Source: Caldilineales bacterium
GTDB taxonomy: Bacteria; Chloroflexota; Anaerolineae; Caldilineales; Caldilineaceae
DNA length: 64,000 nt
NCBI GenBank assembly: GCA_012271135.1
Contig: JAAXGZ010000026.1
Coordinates: 24,247-88,246, forward strand
Direction of reading: 5' to 3'
In this document: positions 45,401 to 54,147 of the stretch, piece by piece
How positions within the stretch are numbered: the stretch's first letter is position 1
How the letters are laid out: every line of letters begins with the position of its first letter
Translations under genes and position numbers: made by a program
Notes under the pieces: generated by a model
The model's input: only the letters and a program-made list of their open reading frames with translations
What the model was told of the DNA's origin: nothing
The model's database searches: none

Positions 45401-45704
45401 ATGACAGAAAAGATTCAGTGTCGGCATCCCCAAGACAAGCAGGCTGTGCGCATAGACCGCGCCAAGTACAACCCAATCCGCGAGGCCATCCTCGCGGTGC
45501 AGAAAACGGATGGTCCGTGCAAGTTCATGCAGTTGGCGGAACGAGTCGAAGCGCGGCTCGGTGACTCCTTCCCGGGATCGATCATGTGGTACACGATTAC
45601 TGTCAAGTTGGATCTTGAGGCGCGGCGTGGTGGAACGGGTTCGGCAGGGCGGCTCCGATTTGGTCGCGCTGCCTTCCGGTGAAACCTCGGCGACAGAAGG
45701 CTGA
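45401..45704 (+). pseudogene. Frameshifted small conserved protein (DUF6958-like)
   Basis: From ATG 45401 (GGAGG Shine-Dalgarno nine bases before it) the frame reads MTEKIQCRHPQDKQAVRID, then AILAVQ, FMQLAERVEARLGDSF and SIMWYTITVKLDLEAR. This resembles what I recall of DUF6958-type proteins. After codon 74 the frame gives RGGTGSAGRLRF. The +1 frame instead gives RRGVVERVRQGGSDLVAL, the expected family continuation, and stops at 45704. So one base was gained or two lost in GCGCGGCGTGG near 45622-45630. It may be a real lesion or a base-calling error. Confidence 0.65.
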
Positions 45705-45772
45705 GCTTATTGGAACCGTCGATCAGTGCAGGCATCCATGGATTGCCTGCGGATTGGCCAGCTCCGGATTCG

Positions 45773-46135
45773 TCAGAAGTAGATGACCAGTTCATCGCCT
45801 TCCACCGCGGTGCGATAGGTCCTGACTGCCGAGTCGCCGTGCAGGGCTTCGCCTGTCCGAATGTCGAACTCCCACTGGTGCCACGGGCACTTCAGGACTT
45901 CGTCGGATTCGGAATAGACGAACTCGGGGTCGCCCATCTCGATTGACGGCCGCAGGCGGCCTGTGCAGAGCGGAGCTCCCCGATGCGGACATACGTTGAG
46001 CAGTGCCAGGAACTCGCCGTCCAGGTGGAAGATTCCAATCTCCCGCCCGGCCACCAGCACAATTTTGCGGTGGCCGGGCGGGATGTCGTCCGGGGCGCCC
46101 ACGACGGCCCGGCGCAGTCGACGCTCAGTCTTCAA
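45773..46135 (-). CDS. Rieske (2Fe-2S) protein
   Basis: The protein of about 120 residues has the Rieske cluster ligands in CPHRGAPLC (C-x-H) and CPWHQWEFD (C-x-x-H), separated by 37 or so residues as in ferredoxin components of Rieske oxygenases and stand-alone electron carriers. The start is uncertain: TTG at 46135 overlaps the amidohydrolase end, and GTG at 46102 is an alternative. It is the downstream gene of a coupled pair with the amidohydrolase, so the two proteins probably act on one substrate pathway. No oxygenase alpha subunit is nearby. Confidence 0.82.
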   Translation of the reverse strand: MKTERRLRRAVVGAPDDIPPGHRKIVLVAGREIGIFHLDGEFLALLNVCPHRGAPLCTGRLRPSIEMGDPEFVYSESDEVLKCPWHQWEFDIRTGEALHGDSAVRTYRTAVEGDELVIYF

Positions 46136-47243
46136 GATCGAGTCCGTACATCTCCGCCGCATTTCGGTGGAGGACACGGTCCCTTAGTTCGGGGTCTTCG
46201 CCCAGCAGAAACGTTGCCGGCTCGTCCCAGTCCCAATGGGGGTAGTCGCTGGCAAACACGAGCGTCTGGTCCGCCTCCAGCCATCGCAGGAAGGTTTCCA
46301 TGTCTTCTTCTTCCGGCAGGTTGGGGAAGGGCTGCGAGCCAAACCTGATGTTCGACTTCAGGTATTCGCTAGGCAGGCGGCGCACCCAGGGGGTGTAGTC
46401 GCGCAGGCTCTGCCAGTCGCTGTCCATGTGCCACATCAGCCCGGGTACCCAGAACACATCATGTTCGATGAACAGGAACATGAAATCCGGGAACTTCTCG
46501 AAGACCCCTTCGCAAATCAGGCTGGCAGTGTGGGCCATGGCAATCTGAGGCCTGGCCATCCGCATTTCCAGGTAGTAGGTTGGGAACCCGGCTGCCGTGG
46601 GAGCGGATGTGGTACCGGTGCCTTCAGCACCAAAGTGCACGCACATGGGCAGACCGTATTCGGCGCAGGCCTCGTAGATCGGGTGGTACATCCGGTGCCC
46701 GAACGGGAAGTGGGCACCGGCCGGCATCAAGGCCTGCACAAATCGCGGATCGGAACCCAGCCGACGGATTTCGGCCGCCGCCTGCTGAGGATCGTTGGGT
46801 GCGATGTGGATGGAGCCGCGCAGGCGGCTATCCCAGTCGAGCCAATGGTCGGCTGTCCAGTCGTTGAAAGCCCGACAGACCGCGGCCGCGAAGTCGAGAG
46901 TGGGGTGGGCGGCGTAGGCATAGGGTCCACCGGTAAGGACTGCGACATCGATGTCGTAGGACTCCACGTGATGCTCGACCACCACGGCAGGTTGATTGTT
47001 GGGATTCTCTTCCCCGCCGACCGCGTGCCAAAGGTCGTGACGGGTGCCCTTGCCCGGCATGTTGGTATAACCGACCGCAGGAGCCATTGCGCCAAAGTCG
47101 TCCATCTGCTCCCTGTACTGCCGAGGCAGGTAAGGATACAGATCCTTGTGGGAGGCCGTATGGTGATGCACATCGCAGTCGATGATCCGCTGACGAGTTG
47201 GTTGGGCCAATTCCTGTTCGAGAATCGGGGCTGCAAGTGTCAT
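46125..47243 (-). CDS. Amidohydrolase-family TIM-barrel metal-dependent hydrolase/decarboxylase
   Basis: The 372-residue protein is an amidohydrolase-2 family member: IIDCDVHHHTA (the D-x-H metal strand), YLPRQYREQMDDFG, IHIAPNDPQQAAAEIRRLG, YGLPMCVHFGAEG, FPDFMFLFIEHDVFWVPGLMW, and a C-terminal VFASDYPHWDWDEP containing the catalytic D. This family includes ACMSD-like and aromatic-acid decarboxylases. AGGAG precedes the ATG. With the overlapping Rieske gene it suggests degradation of an aromatic or heterocyclic acid, an inference not shown by any specific residue. Confidence 0.85.
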   Translation of the reverse strand: MTLAAPILEQELAQPTRQRIIDCDVHHHTASHKDLYPYLPRQYREQMDDFGAMAPAVGYTNMPGKGTRHDLWHAVGGEENPNNQPAVVVEHHVESYDIDVAVLTGGPYAYAAHPTLDFAAAVCRAFNDWTADHWLDWDSRLRGSIHIAPNDPQQAAAEIRRLGSDPRFVQALMPAGAHFPFGHRMYHPIYEACAEYGLPMCVHFGAEGTGTTSAPTAAGFPTYYLEMRMARPQIAMAHTASLICEGVFEKFPDFMFLFIEHDVFWVPGLMWHMDSDWQSLRDYTPWVRRLPSEYLKSNIRFGSQPFPNLPEEEDMETFLRWLEADQTLVFASDYPHWDWDEPATFLLGEDPELRDRVLHRNAAEMYGLDLED

Positions 47244-48075
47244 GGCTTGTGTCTCCTAGATTGGCGCCAGCATTATCCACCAGGCAGATTCGACGCAAGA
47301 CAGAGTTGGCAGGGACCGAGCCTTGCCAAAAAAGCCGCCGAGAGCTGCTGTGGGTACGCCATTCCGTCGCTAGGCAGCGAACAATCAACCTCTTCTACCG
47401 ATGATAAGGAGGATGCAGGCTTTCTAGTCCGGTTAGCGAGTGCAGCTCCGAAGGAGATCCTTGGTGTGTCTGTCACAGGATTACAACTGGATAGTCCCTT
47501 CGAATTACGTTGGCGGCCGCCGGGCTCCAATTCCTGCCAACTGCCTGCTCCCCCCATACCCCCATAGGTCGCCGGGCACCTTCCACCCGTAGGCCGTGAC
47601 CTGAACGATTGACAATGTGGATTGCCGGCACCGTCACATCCTCGGTCTGTAGATACTCGGCCATCAATGACCGGCCGTAATCCTGCCGCTTGGCCTCTGA
47701 AAGGCTCGGGTTGACCTTAAGCCCAATCGCACTGGCATGTCGATGGCGCAGAACCGAATCTTCACCCTACGTCCACTCGCACACCATCGAACGTCCTGCA
47801 CCAGGGCAGTCGATGAAACAGTCGATTCAGGGCTACGGTCAGTACCTGGCACCCCTTGCGCTTGGCCAGTGGTGGAAAAGTGGGTCAGGCATCATTTGGC
47901 TGTGGTGGCCTAGTTGGGCCGCCAAACCGTTGTCTGGCACACCCTCACCCCAAGTTCACCCACACCACTACGGTGCGAGAAAGTGGCAACCCCGTCAGAC
48001 TCGGGGCCAACTTGATGGAACTCCAAGCGACAGCTCTCCCTCAGGTTGTTGGAACGCATTGTTGAACCCGACACC
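47244..48075. other. Intergenic stretch without recognisable gene
   Basis: These 832 bases contain only short, overlapping frames with no family motif. No tRNA, inverted-repeat element or promoter of note was seen, other than the AGGAG of the amidohydrolase gene at the left edge. Base composition is slightly lower in GC than in neighbouring genes. Confidence 0.45.
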
Positions 48076-48444
48076 TCAAGCCATCTCCTGGTAAAAAGCA
48101 ATGCAGGCATTGTCGGGGTCCAAAATTGTGAACTCCTTCGAACCCCACGGCTTCAACTCCAGCGGGCCGTTGGGATGGACGATATCAAGCTCTTGGCACT
48201 TGGCGTACAAGGCATCAACGTCGTCTGTCGCGATCCGGATTTGCGTGTTGTTGAGCTTGGGATCAATGTACCACCCCTCGCTGTACGTCACATGCAGCGA
48301 CACCTCGTCCTTCCGCAGAATCGCGTAGTCCGCTTGCTCATGGCGGACTACGAACCCCAGGTCTACATAGAAGTCCCGGGCCTTCGGCAGGTCGTTGCAA
48401 GGAACGATACAGGTAGAGACAAGAAACTTGGGTGTGTCGGTCAT
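48076..48444 (-). CDS. VOC (glyoxalase/bleomycin-resistance) family protein
   Basis: The 122-residue protein has the paired beta-alpha-beta-beta-beta modules of the vicinal oxygen chelate superfamily: CIVPCNDLPKARDFYVDLGFVV, then EVSLHVTYSEGWY, IRIATDDVDALYAKCQELD, and the closing PWGSKEFTILDPDNACIAFYQ. The Glu/His metal ligands appear to be partly kept (H in SLHV, E in SKEF). It could isomerise, dioxygenate or bind a metabolite; the function is not determinable. A short open frame lies 16 bases upstream. Confidence 0.85.
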   Translation of the reverse strand: MTDTPKFLVSTCIVPCNDLPKARDFYVDLGFVVRHEQADYAILRKDEVSLHVTYSEGWYIDPKLNNTQIRIATDDVDALYAKCQELDIVHPNGPLELKPWGSKEFTILDPDNACIAFYQEMA

Positions 48445-48460
48445 CGTTATCGTCCTGACG

Positions 48461-48730
48461 TCATCGGTTGGAATCGGGTTCGTCCAGATCTCCTCCTGGG
48501 CCTAGTTGGTGGGACCCGCAAGCGCGATCGAGTTGCTTGAACTGGCGGGACCCGGATGGGATTCGTGAAATGGCGTTGCCCTGCCACACGCTGTTGAGGA
48601 AGTCCTTCGCAGGCTGTAGTTCAGGCGCGTCCCTGGATTCCTCTCCCTGTTCGGACATCTTCTCAATCAACTTGCGCGCACGGCGAGCTGATGGTTTTTC
48701 GTCCTGATTGTTTGGCATGGTTCCAGTCAT
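48461..48730 (-). CDS. Small hypothetical protein
   Basis: An 89-residue open frame runs from an ATG at 48730 to just before the VOC gene on the same strand. It begins MTGTMPNNQDEKPSARRARK, is very hydrophilic and has no recognisable motif, helix-turn-helix or membrane segment. Its position immediately upstream of the VOC gene is the only reason to keep it; the Ser/Arg-rich tail looks little like a folded protein, and it may not be real. Confidence 0.3.
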   Translation of the reverse strand: MTGTMPNNQDEKPSARRARKLIEKMSEQGEESRDAPELQPAKDFLNSVWQGNAISRIPSGSRQFKQLDRACGSHQLGPGGDLDEPDSNR

Positions 48731-49243
48731 GTGGGAATGAGAGCCCCGTCAATCGTCCGGTTCCTCGACTGCACAAGGAAAGGAGACAACGAATCATACC
48801 GTACGAATTCCGAGCATCCGGATAGTGCCGTGTCGTTCAAAGTTCCAGTTGGAGCACCTCGAGTACAACAGTTGGGACTTCGATGATCGGAAACCGCATC
48901 CTACCCGGGAAAACTCACGACTGAATTCCTTGATGTCCGAACCCCACACCCAACTCCGAACCCTGTCCCGGCACTCACAGCTGGCCAGGTTGGACGCGCA
49001 CTCCAGGGAACTTGGTATTCACATGGCAGAGATCGACATCCAGGCAGCCGAAATACACGGGTTCAACTGAACATACCTGAATACATGGGAATTATGTAAA
49101 AAATTGTTGTTGCTGGGTAAATGCCGAAGCCGTGAGATCAGGCGCCTTGACATGACGGCCGGGTCCTATCCGAAACCGGAGGATTCGGCTGCCCTACGCT
49201 GTGCTACACTCGCCGCTTATCCCTCCAACTCACAGTCAAAACC
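48731..49243. other. Divergent intergenic region
   Basis: This 513-bp gap separates the minus-strand VOC pair from the enolase-superfamily gene. It is AT-rich near 49060-49110 and has a TTGACA at 49147-49152, but no -10 at 16-18 bases follows it; a TACACT lies at about 49204. No gene is supported. Confidence 0.4.
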
Positions 49244-50419
49244 ATGTCAAACCACGCCGGTGGCCTGTCCATCACATCCATCGAACTGCATACCTTCACC
49301 ACCGAAAAGCACGACCTAGGCGCCGATTACAACGGGTTCAACTTGGTGTATGAACCAGGAGCGCGCCTCAAGGCTGAAGGGCACGTCCTAGTCGTCAACA
49401 CGGCGGCAGGCGTATCCGGGGAGTGTGTGGGAGGGAGCCCCGCAGACTATTCCCAGCTCCCGAAACTGGCCGCTTATCTGATGGGCCGACACGCGCTGGA
49501 GCGGGAACGCTTCTATTCGGATATTTCCAGAGCCCAGCGGCAGGTGGCCAGGATCGGTCTGGCCCCGCTGGACATTGCCCTGTGGGATTTGGCCGGCAAG
49601 TTGTACGAGCAACCTCTCTACCGCCTGCTGGGAGGGCACCACAAGAAAATCCCCTGCTACGCCAGTACCTATCACGGCGACGAACATCCGGATGGTCTCT
49701 CTTCACCGGAAGCCTACGCCGACTTCGCGGAACAATGCTTGGAGATGGGCTATCCGGCATTCAAGATCCACGGCTGGGGCAATGCCCCCATTGCCCAGGA
49801 AGTTGCCAACGTACGGGAAGTGGGCAAGCGCGTGGGCGACCGAATGGACCTGATGTTGGATCCGGCGTGCGAGTTCCACACGTTCGCGGATGTCCTCAAG
49901 GTAGGCAGGGCCTGCGACGAGTACGACTTTTTCTGGTATGAGGATCCGGGCCGCGACGGCGGCATCTCACAGTTCATGCATCGGAAGCTGCGCCAACTGA
50001 TCAAGACACCCCTCCTACAGACGGAGCATGTCAGAACGCTGCAACCGCACATGGACTTCGCCTTGGCGGATGCCACCGACTACATGCGCGGCGACATCGG
50101 GTACGATGGCATCACGGGAGTTATGAAGCTGGCCCATGCCTGTGAATCCATCGGCATGGACATCGAATTCCACGGACCGGGGCCGGCTGCCCGACATTGC
50201 ATGGCCTCGATCAGGAATACGAACTACTACGAAATGGGCTTGGTACACCCCAAGGCACCCGGATCAAGCGAGACACCCATCTACCTGGACTACTCGGATG
50301 GTTTGAGTTCCATCGACGGAGACGGCTGTGTTGCCGTTCCGGAAGGACATGGCCTCGGTGTGGAAATCAACTGGGATTACGTGGAACGGTACCGAGTGGG
50401 CAAGCAGGTGTTCGAGTAG
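49244..50419 (+). CDS. Mandelate racemase/muconate lactonizing enzyme family protein (enolase superfamily)
   Basis: The 391-residue enzyme has the enolase-superfamily barrel. The active-site K174-x-H176 lies in AFKIHGW. Metal ligands are probably D206 (LMLDPACEF), E233 (WYEDPGRDGG) and E261 (LLQTEHVRT). D284 or D288 (RGDIGYDGITG) and H310 (IEFHGPGP) may form the acid-base pair. A K-x-H second-strand motif points to a sugar-acid dehydratase-like or MR-subgroup enzyme rather than a lactonising one. The N-terminal cap domain is complete. Substrate unknown; the peptide ABC operon starts 544 bases downstream. Confidence 0.88.
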   Translation: MSNHAGGLSITSIELHTFTTEKHDLGADYNGFNLVYEPGARLKAEGHVLVVNTAAGVSGECVGGSPADYSQLPKLAAYLMGRHALERERFYSDISRAQRQVARIGLAPLDIALWDLAGKLYEQPLYRLLGGHHKKIPCYASTYHGDEHPDGLSSPEAYADFAEQCLEMGYPAFKIHGWGNAPIAQEVANVREVGKRVGDRMDLMLDPACEFHTFADVLKVGRACDEYDFFWYEDPGRDGGISQFMHRKLRQLIKTPLLQTEHVRTLQPHMDFALADATDYMRGDIGYDGITGVMKLAHACESIGMDIEFHGPGPAARHCMASIRNTNYYEMGLVHPKAPGSSETPIYLDYSDGLSSIDGDGCVAVPEGHGLGVEINWDYVERYRVGKQVFE

Positions 50420-50963
50420 ACCTGCATTGAGGCCTGTCCAGTTGCCGCAGTCGGTGAGTATGGGGAGGAATGGTTAGGGGCTTGGCTGCCGGCTACCTTA
50501 GTTCACGGGTCGCGGGAGTGCCTTTGCCATCCGAGGGATGGCAGGGAGGCAATGCTCCTCGCCGTGCAGCAGCCCCAGTCCGGGCATGGTGCGCAGATCT
50601 CGGGGCCACGGGAACACGCGAGCGACCCTTCTGCCATCAGGGCGTCAGGCACTCGATGCCGAGGATGCCTGAGCAGTTACGAACGGCATCAGGTTGCCAA
50701 GCCGAAATCGCCGTTCGGCGCGCCGGGACATGGGGCCGGTACGAGTACAACAATCGTAGGTGGAGTACCGAACCAGGCATTGGCCACAACCGCACATCCA
50801 ATTCGGTCCCCGGATGGCCGCCGGTGTGGCATGCAACACCCATTGCAACTTCAGGCACTTGCACCAGCAGGAACGCGATTTCCCATTCCGGCACCGCCGA
50901 ATTCGGAGTCTACCGTATAATCGAGGCCATCCCGTTCACTCCCTAAGCCGGAGGAATCAGAAT
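50420..50963. other. Intergenic region before the peptide ABC operon
   Basis: No gene is supported in these 544 bases. The end contains a TATAAT at 50916-50921 and the GGAGGA ribosome-binding site of the next gene. A long open frame that covers its second half is only an upstream extension of the binding-protein frame, lacking a signal peptide start. Confidence 0.45.
50916..50921 (+). promoter_or_regulatory. Candidate -10 element (TATAAT) of the peptide ABC operon
   Basis: A perfect TATAAT sits 43 bases before the binding-protein ATG, a plausible distance for the operon promoter. No clear -35 was found. Confidence 0.4.
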
Positions 50964-53012
50964 ATGTTGAGACGCACACGCTGGGTGTTCGCCCTCGTCT
51001 TGGTGGCCATGCTCGTGGCAGCCTGCGGCGCCCCGGCCGAAGAACCTGCATCCGAGCCTGAACCCGCCGAAGCCCCGGCGGCGGCAATGCCCGAGGAAGG
51101 AGCCTACGGTGAGGCGCCCATGCTGGCCGAAATGGTGGCTGCAGGCACCCTCCCGCCGGTCGACGAACGCCTGCCCAAGGAACCGCTTGTGATCGAGCCG
51201 TACAACGAAATCGGTCAGTACGGCGGAACCTGGCACAGGTTCGACACTTCGTCCAGCGGATCCCACCTCGTGATGGCCATGTACGCCTATTCCCCGGTCC
51301 ATTGGGTCAAGGACGGCCTGGACAAGCGGCCCGGCTTGTCCAAGGGCTGGGCCAGCAACGACGACAAGACCGAATGGACCCTGTACCTGCGCGAAGGCAC
51401 TAGGTGGTCCGACGGCGATGCCTTCACGGCCGACGACTTCCTGTTCTGGTGGAACGACATGGTCCTCAACACGGAACATTCCGACGTGCCCCCGGATTAC
51501 ATGAAGTCGGCCGATGCGGTCACCGAAGTGTCGAAGTCGGACGACTACACGCTTAACTTCACGTTCTCCGATTCGGCGCCCCTGTTCCTGGACCGTCTGG
51601 CCATGTGGCCCAACGGCACGATCCCGGGCAACGAAAAGCTGTTTGTGCCCGAACACTACCTGCGGCAGTTCCATCCGGACTACTCCGACGAGGAGACCTT
51701 CGAGGTGCTCGACGAGAAGCTGAACTGGCCCAGCAACCCGGATGCGCCGGTCCTGAACCCCTGGATGCCGGTGCAGTACGAACCAGGCACGCGCCTGGTA
51801 CTGGATCGGAACCCGTACTACTACGCCGTTGATACCGCCGGCAACCAGCTGCCCTACATCGACTCCATCGACATGACTTATGTCGAGAATCTGGAAGTGT
51901 CCAAGCTGCGCGTCATTGCCGGCGAACAGGAAATCTGTGGCCGGCCGTGCCGGTACCAGCCCCTGAGCGAACTGTCGGTCTACCGCGATGCAGAAGCCAC
52001 CGTAGGCCTCAAGACCTATCTCTGGGACGTGGGCGGTGGTGCTTCCTTCCTCCTCTATCCGAACTGGACGCACACGGATCCCCAGAAGCGCGAACTGTAT
52101 CGCAACACGGACTTCCGCCGCGGTCTCTCCCATGCAATCGACCGAGACAAGATCCAAAAGATCGTCTACTTCGGCACGGGCGAGAAGACCACCGGCACCA
52201 TGAGCCCCAAGGCCATTGAGTTCACGGCCGACGAAACCGGCAAGGACCTCTACCGGCAATGGCGCGACCTGGCCGTGGCCTACGATGCCGATCTGGCCAA
52301 TGAACTGCTGGATGCCTCCGGTGCGGTGGATGCTGACGGCGACGGCTTCCGGGATCTGCCCAGTGGCGATGAATTGACGCTGCGCATCGACTGCAGCGCC
52401 GGCGGCATTGCCAACAGTGCCAACGCCCAGAACGTCGAAATCGTCAAGGAAGGCTGGGAGGCCGTGGGCCTCCGGGTCCAGGTCAACGCAGTGCCCGACG
52501 AACAGCTGGGTGTGATGCAGGACAACTCCGAAATCGACATCCGCAGCTGCTGGGGCCTGGGCGACGGCCCGAACTTCCTTGTCTTCCCCAACTGGGTCAT
52601 CCCGGTCGACAACAACCGCTGGGCGCCTCTCTACGGCTCCTGGTACAAGGTCATCGGCACCGAGAAGGAAGACACGGAACTGGATGTCGATCCGCTGGAC
52701 CGCAACCCGCCGCGCGAAGAACCCAATGAAGGTGATCCGACCTGGCGGCTTTGGGAGCTGTACAACGCAGCCCGGGTCGAACCCGACGACGCCAAGCGCC
52801 TGCAACTGAGCCAGGACATCATTCGTGTCCATGTCGAGGATGGACCGTTCGTCATCGGCACCGTCGCCAACACTCCCACCATCGTTGCCCACTTGGACTA
52901 CGTCGGGAACTTCCCGTCTTACGAACAGTTGGGACTGGGCGGCTTCACCGGCCCTTGGATCATGGTCTACTTCGGGGCGGTCTACCCGGAACAGATGTAT
53001 TTCAAACAGTAA
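50964..53012 (+). CDS. Peptide/nickel-type ABC transporter substrate-binding protein (lipoprotein)
   Basis: The 682-residue protein has a lipoprotein signal (basic N-terminus, hydrophobic core, VAAC with lipidated C21), then an Ala/Glu/Pro-rich tether. The mature part has the SBP family 5 pattern: KGWASNDDKTEWTLYLREG with WSDG, DFLFWWNDM, LNPWMPVQYEPGTRLVLDRNPYYY, and RNTDFRRGLSHAIDRDKI. It is long for family 5. ATG 50964 follows GGAGGA; the open frame upstream is not coding. It captures oligopeptides or similar solutes for the downstream permeases and ATPases. A strong hairpin follows it. Confidence 0.93.
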   Translation: MLRRTRWVFALVLVAMLVAACGAPAEEPASEPEPAEAPAAAMPEEGAYGEAPMLAEMVAAGTLPPVDERLPKEPLVIEPYNEIGQYGGTWHRFDTSSSGSHLVMAMYAYSPVHWVKDGLDKRPGLSKGWASNDDKTEWTLYLREGTRWSDGDAFTADDFLFWWNDMVLNTEHSDVPPDYMKSADAVTEVSKSDDYTLNFTFSDSAPLFLDRLAMWPNGTIPGNEKLFVPEHYLRQFHPDYSDEETFEVLDEKLNWPSNPDAPVLNPWMPVQYEPGTRLVLDRNPYYYAVDTAGNQLPYIDSIDMTYVENLEVSKLRVIAGEQEICGRPCRYQPLSELSVYRDAEATVGLKTYLWDVGGGASFLLYPNWTHTDPQKRELYRNTDFRRGLSHAIDRDKIQKIVYFGTGEKTTGTMSPKAIEFTADETGKDLYRQWRDLAVAYDADLANELLDASGAVDADGDGFRDLPSGDELTLRIDCSAGGIANSANAQNVEIVKEGWEAVGLRVQVNAVPDEQLGVMQDNSEIDIRSCWGLGDGPNFLVFPNWVIPVDNNRWAPLYGSWYKVIGTEKEDTELDVDPLDRNPPREEPNEGDPTWRLWELYNAARVEPDDAKRLQLSQDIIRVHVEDGPFVIGTVANTPTIVAHLDYVGNFPSYEQLGLGGFTGPWIMVYFGAVYPEQMYFKQ

Positions 53013-53033
53013 ATTGATTTGTCGTTGCCACCC

Positions 53034-53067
53034 CCCGGTGCCACGGGTCGCGACCCGTGGCACCGGG
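53034..53067. terminator. 34-bp perfect palindrome after the binding-protein gene
   Basis: The sequence CCCGGTGCCACGGGTCG is followed at once by its exact reverse complement, starting 21 bases after the stop of the binding-protein gene and 89 bases before the permease. No U-run follows. It likely forms an mRNA-stabilising or partially terminating hairpin within the operon, or is a repeated palindromic unit. Confidence 0.6.
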
Positions 53068-53156
53068 ACCCTCCGGGCGTTCGCCGAGTGAAGTCACTGC
53101 AGCCCCGCCCGTGACCAAGCCCGTGCCGCTGCCCTCCACAGCCTGAACCCTGACCA

Positions 53157-54140
53157 ATGCTCGCCTTCATCGCCCGGCGCCTGGTCTACATGATCTCCAC
53201 GCTGGTCCTGATTTCCTTCGTGGGTTTTCTCATCATCAACCTGCCACCGGGCAGCTACATCGACGTCTTCCAGGCACAGCGCCAGCTTCAGGGAACGCAC
53301 ACGGCGGAGGCGGAGCTGGAGGCACTCAAGCGGCGCTATGGGCTGGATAAGCCGGTTCCCGTCCAGTACTGGATCTGGGTCAGGGGTTTCGTACGCGGCG
53401 ACTTCGGGCGCTCCTTCGAGTTCAACAGGGAGGTCAGCGAACTGATCTGGGAGCGCCTCGGCTTCACCGTGGCCATTGCCACCGGCTCGCTCCTTTTCAT
53501 CTGGCTCGTGGCTATCCCCATCGGGATCTACACCGCCACCCACCAGTACAAGCTGGGGGACAACGTGGCCACCATTGTGGGCATGGCGGGGTTGTCCATC
53601 CCCGACTTCATGCTGGCCCTGGTCCTGATGGTGGTGATTCAGAGACTGTTCGGGTTCACGGTAGGCGGCCTGTTTTCGCGCGAGTACGTGGACGCGCCTT
53701 GGAGCTTGGCCAAGGTGATCGACCTCGTCAAGCACCTTTGGGTACCCATTGTGGTGGTGGGTACCTCGGGCACTGCCGGCCTGATGCGCATCATGCGCGG
53801 CAATCTGCTCGACATACTCAACATGCAGTACGTGCAGGCCGCACGCGCGCGCGGCCTGCGCGAGGCCACAGTGGTGGTCAAGCACGCCGTGCGCAACGCC
53901 ATCCATCCGCTCATCATGTTGCTGGGCATGAGTCTACCCACCATCATTTCCGGGTCCCTGATCGTGTCCATTGTGTTGGGCCTGCCCACAACCGGCCCCC
54001 TGTACTTCAATGCCCTCCGGCAACAGGACATGTACTTGGCGGGTACGTTCCTCATGTTCCTGGCTTTCATGCTGGTGCTGGGCAACTTCCTGGCGGACAT
54101 CCTGCTCGGTCTGATTGATCCCCGCATCCGGTACGAGTAG
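53157..54140 (+). CDS. Peptide ABC transporter permease, DppB/OppB-like
   Basis: The 327-residue inner-membrane permease starts with LAFIARRLVYMISTLVLISFVGFLIINL and has a YGLDKPVPVQYWIWVRGFVRGDFGRSF loop, six helices, and the EAA-like ARGLREATVVVKHAVRNAIHPLIML segment, all usual for DppB. It forms a heterodimer with the next permease. The gene starts 144 bases after the binding-protein stop; a 34-bp palindrome lies in between. Its stop is seven bases from the chosen start of the next gene. Confidence 0.92.
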   Translation: MLAFIARRLVYMISTLVLISFVGFLIINLPPGSYIDVFQAQRQLQGTHTAEAELEALKRRYGLDKPVPVQYWIWVRGFVRGDFGRSFEFNREVSELIWERLGFTVAIATGSLLFIWLVAIPIGIYTATHQYKLGDNVATIVGMAGLSIPDFMLALVLMVVIQRLFGFTVGGLFSREYVDAPWSLAKVIDLVKHLWVPIVVVGTSGTAGLMRIMRGNLLDILNMQYVQAARARGLREATVVVKHAVRNAIHPLIMLLGMSLPTIISGSLIVSIVLGLPTTGPLYFNALRQQDMYLAGTFLMFLAFMLVLGNFLADILLGLIDPRIRYE

Positions 54141-54147
54141 CGATTCC

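Noticed and set aside
50760..50963. Longer frame upstream of the peptide-binding protein
   Set aside because: A clear lipoprotein signal starts at 50964 behind GGAGGA, so the upstream 68 codons are not translated.
50943..53063. Minus-strand open frame of 706 residues opposite the peptide-binding protein
   Set aside because: The plus strand has signal peptide, family 5 motifs and operon context; the antisense frame has none.
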